DNA of 64,000 nt from Actinocatenispora sp963815125 (lineage in GTDB: Bacteria > Actinomycetota > Actinomycetes > Mycobacteriales > Micromonosporaceae), in the NCBI GenBank assembly GCA_963815125.1, contig CAWFFM010000010.1, positions 1-64,000 on the forward strand, in the 5' to 3' direction. The position numbers and the translations under genes were made by a program. A model generated the notes under the pieces. The model was not told the DNA's origin, made no database searches, and saw only the letters and a list, made by a program, of their open reading frames with translations. Below are positions 60,801-64,000 of the stretch, in pieces (the stretch's first letter is position 1; the number at the start of each line of letters is the position of its first letter).

Positions 60801-61060
60801 CCGAGCGCCGCTGGGTCACCGGGCGTGGGCAGGGCGAGATGCCGGCCGCCGCTGCTCGCCGCGGTCCGGCGCGGTGCTGGTTGTTGCTGGTCTCCGGGCC
60901 CGGCGGACAGCGCCAGCTCCGGAGGCTCCGCCCGGTGCGCGGGCCTGGTCGTCTCCGGGCCCGCCGCCGACGGCTCGGTGTCCGGAGCAGCGTGTCGGCT
61001 GTTCCGGACGGAATCATGATCTCCGGCTGGCGCGACGCCGGTACCCCCCTGCGTCGTCAC
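57821..61060 (-). CDS. Dynamin-like GTPase with long acidic repeat tail
   Basis: A 1079-residue protein. Residues about 85-640 are a dynamin-like GTPase: P-loop GPTGAGKST (144-152), LRPTTRAPVLV, ALLDAPDIDSVAADNRDLA (G3), LVLDRIPDR (G4-like) and a long helical bundle with one hydrophobic stretch (LLVLVAVLIAP). Residues about 640-1079 are a disordered Asp/Glu/Pro/Gly tail full of repeats (DEPVTDEPEPDEPVTDELEP; GADAAI units; EPVDGAEPVNGAEPVDG). The tail is far longer than in usual homologues. First gene of the pair. Confidence 0.82.
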   Translation of the reverse strand: MTTQGGTGVAPAGDHDSVRNSRHAAPDTEPSAAGPETTRPAHRAEPPELALSAGPGDQQQPAPRRTAASSGGRHLALPTPGDPAALGTVLRRLRELLAECRFGLATAGARTARRTARQLASQLDDYLRPRLDQLNGPLLMVVCGPTGAGKSTLVNSLVQAPVSQAGALRPTTRAPVLVANPADASWFTRYYLLPTFARTSGSPEEGRHLQVIAAPALPPGLALLDAPDIDSVAADNRDLAAELMGAADLWLFVTTANRYADEAPWTALRSARERGTQLALVLDRIPDRADVVRRHLTQMLFEEELDESPVFELPESPLDSDGLLPEDVVAPLRDWFEQLVGDVTLRSALARQTLDGAIAALPGRLGLLADESGEQHRYAERLRAMVRSAHRAATSAGEDAIQHGGLLAGELRARWDELVAGGELLRAVGARSGRFRDHLSLSRSNRSVPGREVVPVVETALTALLRETLTDAARRTDDGWREMSAGAALLDDVGTDGSDPEKIVTDWVAGLLDLVRDDSGQRSVSRQTPYTLHAVRLLVLVAVLIAPARAEATGTERDMIDTVLADPVVRRIGDAARKDLLERFRQLADAQRRRYETALNRVASESSAAGALREIAAAIPLAHADAALVTEWRLMPPAYPEPEPVEPPGADLGPLIPAQLISGPALTGDLGALFHPGRVREPEPVPTDEPPFAGPGPELVTADTELAGAEPTAHGLDGTTGRLRLDGTALDGSELDGTAPDSLVTDDTGSDRAVADEPVTDEPEPDEPVTDELEPDEPGLVESGPDSDPGPSSAGADPAIGADAAIGADAAIGADAAIDPDVLPAQRDDAVLGGEDATRGSIADAHEVGPSMAGPENADAGPVTGEIRAGAESLDGEPLDVGPDALVPEETVPAGTAEPGGEPLDNGPVASGAEPVGSEQPDDLPTDDLPLDDDLDGAEPVDGAEPVNGAEPVDGTVDGAELVDDAGSGDSGSPSDAMSMDTESVDNAAVDLEPDGADPVDLEPDGAELDDLQDSADPIGSEPAGSGPAVDPDRADVEQDTQQDGAVQQDVPGPVQAGEAPSPGADSESGPARPSHETE
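58607..58678 (-). repeat. 18-bp minisatellite in the GTPase tail
   Basis: GATCGCTGCGTCCGCTCC (plus strand) occurs three times exactly from 58607 and once with two changes (58661-58678), coding GADAAI repeats on the minus strand. Confidence 0.92.
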
Positions 61061-61400
61061 GGCTCAAGGGTGCCCGATGGACTATCGGGACGACAACGCA
61101 CACGCCACGCAACGCGCCGTGTTTCCAGTTGAAAACAACGTCGATATCGGAAAATTCGCATAAAACCCTCATGACATAGAGCAACTCTGGCGAGTTGATG
61201 ACGCATCCGCGGCTCTGAGCGGCCGCCGACCGTCGCACTTGGACGATAGGCTGCCTGCCCCGACAACATTGTCACAGCGGAGTGTCATCACGGCGACACC
61301 AACGCGTGGTGGTTCGTGCCAGTGTGCGGGTGTAGTCGCGGAATTTTCTGCTCTTAAGGGTATTATCGGTCACTACCGTCATTGGGGCCAGGTCGAAACC
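61061..61400. other. Divergent intergenic region, relatively AT-rich
   Basis: 340 bases between the dynamin-like gene and the MDMPI-like gene. The stretch 61120-61200 and 61335-61380 is AT-richer than the coding DNA and must contain both promoters. No RNA gene or clear operator is seen. Confidence 0.5.
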
Positions 61401-62249
61401 ATGCATGTCAGAAGACACCAGCTGCTGAACGACAGGGCACCCGCCGCCTCCGCTGACCTCGTCGAGGCAGATCTCGTCGGCGCAGATCTCGTCGGCGCAA
61501 ATCTCGTCGACAACGACGCGGAATGCGCCCCGGCAACCGCCGACCGGCCGGTACGGGCCGCCGACCCCACCGCGGTCACCCGCGAGCAAGGGCTGGAGGC
61601 GATGACCGCCGCATACCGGCAGATCACCAGCATCGTCACGAGCCTCTCCGACCTCGAACTGCTCCGGCCGAGCCGGTGCACCGGCTGGGCCGTGATCGAC
61701 GTCCTCTACCACGTACTGCTCGACGGCCAGCGCGCCCTGATCGCCCTCGCCACCCCGGACGACCGGCTGGCCGACACCGACTACGTGACCTACTGGCGCG
61801 GTTTCTCCGGTGGGCCCCGCCCGCTGCACGGGGAGCATGCCCGGGCCGTACGCGTCGCAGCGTCCGCGTTCCGGCCCCGTACCGTGATCCAGCTGTGGGA
61901 GGAGACCTCCGGTGCGGCCGTACGGGCGGCCCGCAGCACCGCTGCGGACAGCCGGCTGTCCACCCAGGACCACATACTCACCCTGCCCGACCTGCTGGCC
62001 ACCTTCGCGGTCGAGGCCGCCGTACACGCACTGGACCTCTCCGTCGACCTGCCGGAGGCGCCCGAACCCGATCCGGTGCCGCTGGCCCTGGTGCGCCGCA
62101 CCCTCGACGGGCTGCTGGGTGCCGGCGTACTGCGGCCCAACTGGACCGACGGGGACTATGCACTCAAGGGCACCGGTCGGGTTCCGCTGTGCCGGGAGGA
62201 GCGCCAGATCCTCACGCCGGTGGACCGCCAGTTTCCCCTTTTCGGGTGA
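61401..62249 (+). CDS. Maleylpyruvate isomerase N-terminal-domain (DinB-like) protein with short pentapeptide-like repeat
   Basis: A 282-residue protein. After MHVRRHQLLND come four 5-residue repeats, ADLVE-ADLVG-ADLVG-ANLVD (61452-61511), resembling pentapeptide repeats. From about residue 65 the MDMPI/DinB four-helix bundle follows (LSDLELLRPSRCTGWAVIDV, LYHVLLDGQRALIAL, FAVEAAVHALDLSVDLPE) with a helix-borne His pattern for metal. Such proteins use mycothiol or act as unknown transferases. The ATG at 61401 is a moderate choice; an ATG at 61599 would remove the repeats. Confidence 0.75.
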   Translation: MHVRRHQLLNDRAPAASADLVEADLVGADLVGANLVDNDAECAPATADRPVRAADPTAVTREQGLEAMTAAYRQITSIVTSLSDLELLRPSRCTGWAVIDVLYHVLLDGQRALIALATPDDRLADTDYVTYWRGFSGGPRPLHGEHARAVRVAASAFRPRTVIQLWEETSGAAVRAARSTAADSRLSTQDHILTLPDLLATFAVEAAVHALDLSVDLPEAPEPDPVPLALVRRTLDGLLGAGVLRPNWTDGDYALKGTGRVPLCREERQILTPVDRQFPLFG

Positions 62250-62394
62250 CAACTCCCGACCTTTCGGCGTGCACGTCGCAGCGTCCGGTGCACACCGCAG
62301 CAGCAGGCAGGCCGGTATTGTGATGCCGCCAGCGCTGGCGACGGCCTATTAGCCTCATGCTGGGTTCCTCTCCCCGGAAAGTTCAGGTACCGCC

Positions 62395-63552
62395 GTGACG
62401 CAGCCCCCGTACGACCCCAACGCCGGGTACGGCCAGTCCGGCTACGGTCAGCCCGACTACAGCCAGCCCGGTTACGGCCAGCCTCAGCCTGGTCAGCCCG
62501 GCCCGCCGCAGCCCAACTACGGCGCCCCCGACCAGCAGGCGTGGCAGTCGCCCGACCAGCAGGCGTGGCAGCCGCAGGCAGACCCCGCCGGCTATCCCAC
62601 CGGGCAGCCGAACGCGCCGTACTCCGGCGTGCCGGCGTCCGGCGGCGGCTACCCGGGCGGCGACCCGTACGCCCCGCCGGTCGACTACCAGGGCCAGGCC
62701 AGCGGCCCGGGCTACCCGCAGTCCGCCCCCGGCTACCCGCAGTCCGGCCCTCCCGGCTACCCGCCCGGCGGCCCCGGATACCAGCCGGGCGGACCGGGCT
62801 ACGCGCCGATGGGTCCGGGCTACCCGCCTCCGGGTGGCGGTTCCGGCGGCGGCAACAAGGGTCTGCTCATCGGCGGTCTCGTCGGTGGTGGCGCACTGAT
62901 CCTCGTGGTGCTCGTGGTGATCGGCGTACTGGTGGCCACCAGCAGCTCGAAGGACGATCAGCACTCCACGAACGTCGCGAGCTCCGCCGCTCCGTCGAGC
63001 AGCAGTTCCGCCGCGCCGAGCGACTCGTCGAGCCCGACCGCGCCCGGCGGCGAGTACACCGCGCCGAGCACCATCGCCGACCACGTCGACTGGACCCCGT
63101 TCGAGGACGCGTACGGCAAGCCCACCGTCAAGCCGGCCGAGAACAGCTCGGACATCGGCGACCAGAAGCTGCTCGTCGCCGCGCAGACGTTCGGTGACTA
63201 CTCCAGTGACAACGCGCTCGTCTCGATGGCCGTCAGCTTCTACACCAGCGACGGCGCCGCGTCCGACGGCTACGACTATCACCACGACGACGAAGCCTCG
63301 AGCACGGCCAAGGACGGCACGGTCAAGGAAGCCAGCATCGGGCAGAAGGCGTACGACTACCAGACGTCGTCGTCCGGTTCCTCCGACGACGTGGTCCGCG
63401 TCGAGCTGTACATCCTGGACGGCAACCTGCTCCTGAAGGTCTCGTCCATGGTCACCCACGGCGATCAGAGCTCCTGGTCCTCCGACCAGATCGAGAAGGT
63501 CCGGCAGGTCGTGGAGGACGCGGGCAGGAAGACCCTGACGAAACTCAAGTAG
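62395..63552 (+). CDS. Tyr/Pro/Gly-rich single-pass membrane protein
   Basis: A 385-residue protein. Residues 1-155 are a cytoplasmic low-complexity region of GYGQP, GYPQS and GPGYP repeats; a transmembrane helix follows (LLIGGLVGGGALILVVLVVI, about 160-185), then a Ser-rich linker and a folded extracellular domain (HVDWTPFEDAYGKPTVKPAE, LLVAAQTFGDYSSDNALVSM, EKVRQVVEDAGRKTL). No family recognised. The layout resembles other actinobacterial proteins, including the one at 47669-48574. GTG start; it is followed by a terminator. Confidence 0.75.
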   Translation: MTQPPYDPNAGYGQSGYGQPDYSQPGYGQPQPGQPGPPQPNYGAPDQQAWQSPDQQAWQPQADPAGYPTGQPNAPYSGVPASGGGYPGGDPYAPPVDYQGQASGPGYPQSAPGYPQSGPPGYPPGGPGYQPGGPGYAPMGPGYPPPGGGSGGGNKGLLIGGLVGGGALILVVLVVIGVLVATSSSKDDQHSTNVASSAAPSSSSSAAPSDSSSPTAPGGEYTAPSTIADHVDWTPFEDAYGKPTVKPAENSSDIGDQKLLVAAQTFGDYSSDNALVSMAVSFYTSDGAASDGYDYHHDDEASSTAKDGTVKEASIGQKAYDYQTSSSGSSDDVVRVELYILDGNLLLKVSSMVTHGDQSSWSSDQIEKVRQVVEDAGRKTLTKLK

Positions 63553-63558
63553 GCAGAT

Positions 63559-63602
63559 CGAGGGCCATCCGCAGCGGCAGTGACCGCGGTGGGTGGCCCT
63601 CG
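63559..63602 (+). terminator. Terminator after the Tyr/Pro-rich membrane protein gene
   Basis: CGAGGGCCA (63559-63567) pairs with TGGCCCTCG (63594-63602); an inner CCGC/GCGG pair extends the hairpin. Confidence 0.65.
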
Positions 63603-63692
63603 GCGTACCCGGCGGTCACCGCCCCTCGCCGGATCCGACGGATACCGCTAGCGTCGGACATCGGAGGTTTCCGGCGTGGGATGGGATTCGGC

Positions 63693-64000
63693 ATGACGCA
63701 GCTACGCAGTCACCAGTGGTTCGCCGAGCAGGGACGCAACGGGTTCATCCACCGGTCCTGGATGCGCAACCAGGGCTTCTCGCCCGAGGTGTTCGACGGC
63801 CGGCCGGTGATCGGCATCTGCAACACCTGGTCCGAGCTGACCCCGTGCAACGCACACCTGCGCCGGGTCGCCGAGGCGGTCAAGCGGGGGGTCTGGCAGG
63901 CCGGCGGGTTCCCGGTCGAGTTCCCGGTGATGTCGCTGGGTGAGCCGCTGCTACGGCCGACCGCGATGCTGTTCCGCAACCTGCTGTCGATGGACACCGA
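63693..64000 (+). CDS. IlvD/Edd-family dehydratase, 3' truncated by window edge
   Basis: The first 102 residues of a dihydroxy-acid/sugar-acid dehydratase: RSHQWFAEQGRNGFIHRSWM, PVIGICNTWSELTPCNAHLR (the Cys ligates the Fe-S cluster) and the opening of the substrate region (FPVEFPVMSLGEP). The short N terminus and HRSWMRNQG suggest the sugar-acid (arabinonate/xylonate/gluconate-type) branch rather than housekeeping IlvD, but the C terminus is outside the window. An in-frame ATG at 63681 is an alternative start. Confidence 0.88.
   Translation, partial: MTQLRSHQWFAEQGRNGFIHRSWMRNQGFSPEVFDGRPVIGICNTWSELTPCNAHLRRVAEAVKRGVWQAGGFPVEFPVMSLGEPLLRPTAMLFRNLLSMDT

Overview
The window looks like a chromosomal segment of a high-GC actinomycete, most likely of the Micromonosporaceae type. 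Coding runs are very GC-rich in third codon positions, GTG starts are common, the tetranucleotide GTAC is conspicuously frequent in the resident genes, and several families are typically actinobacterial (DUF6458, LppU-like and RlpA-like secreted proteins, a maleylpyruvate isomerase N-terminal-domain protein, paired dynamin-like GTPases). The genus is an inference; no rRNA is present.

Layout. 1-4.5 kb: end of a MocR-type aminotransferase gene, a decayed IS21-family element with paired terminal repeats, a gene-poor stretch, a MerR-like gene and tRNA-Arg(ACG). 4.5-11.5 kb: small regulator/effector modules (HxlR with an oxidoreductase and a SnoaL-like protein; PadR with two membrane proteins), tRNA-Ser(GCT), a CPBP protein, TetR and an MHS-type transporter. 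11.9-17.7 kb: a tightly packed operon of D-aminoacylase-family deacetylase, IclR regulator, PLP deaminase/dehydratase, KDPG aldolase, KDG-type sugar kinase and RidA. I read this as a possible route from N-acyl-D-glucosaminate (or another acylated D-amino acid) to pyruvate and glyceraldehyde 3-phosphate. 17.7-25 kb: nucleotidyltransferase, a frameshifted DUF998 gene with minisatellites, reductase, PH-domain, hydrolase, SRPBCC, MFS and peroxiredoxin genes. 25-28.2 kb: APC permease, acetamidase/formamidase and GPP34, translationally coupled behind a CRP-like site. 28.4-38.2 kb: PhyH oxygenase, GtrA, questin oxidase-like, LD-carboxypeptidase, glycosyltransferase, RlpA-like, PP2C phosphatase and an acyl-CoA dehydrogenase with twin operator-like sites. 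38.2-46.9 kb: a phosphatase-like/GNAT fusion, the 5-oxoprolinase operon pxpB-pxpC-pxpA, a thioredoxin-NHL protein, a CASTOR/POLLUX-type channel protein, cupin and a broken sixA. 47-48.9 kb: long homopolymers, a dispersed repeat, an LppU-like protein and a 43-residue small protein. 49.2-52.9 kb: a 2-oxoacid dehydrogenase operon (E1 alpha, E1 beta, and an E2 split in two by a frame change). 53.5-64 kb: a proline-rich secreted protein, two uncharacterised or GTPase genes, MDMPI-like and membrane proteins, and the start of an IlvD/Edd dehydratase.

Recurring themes. (i) 15-bp in-frame minisatellites occur in at least five genes. (ii) Single-base frame changes in DUF998, sixA and the E2 gene are either real lesions or assembly errors, and both should be kept in mind. 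(iii) Two copies of a 141-bp unit with 13-bp terminal inverted repeats (20671-20811 and 47289-47519) look like an undescribed MITE-like element; the second copy carries a 28-A tract and a tandem duplication.
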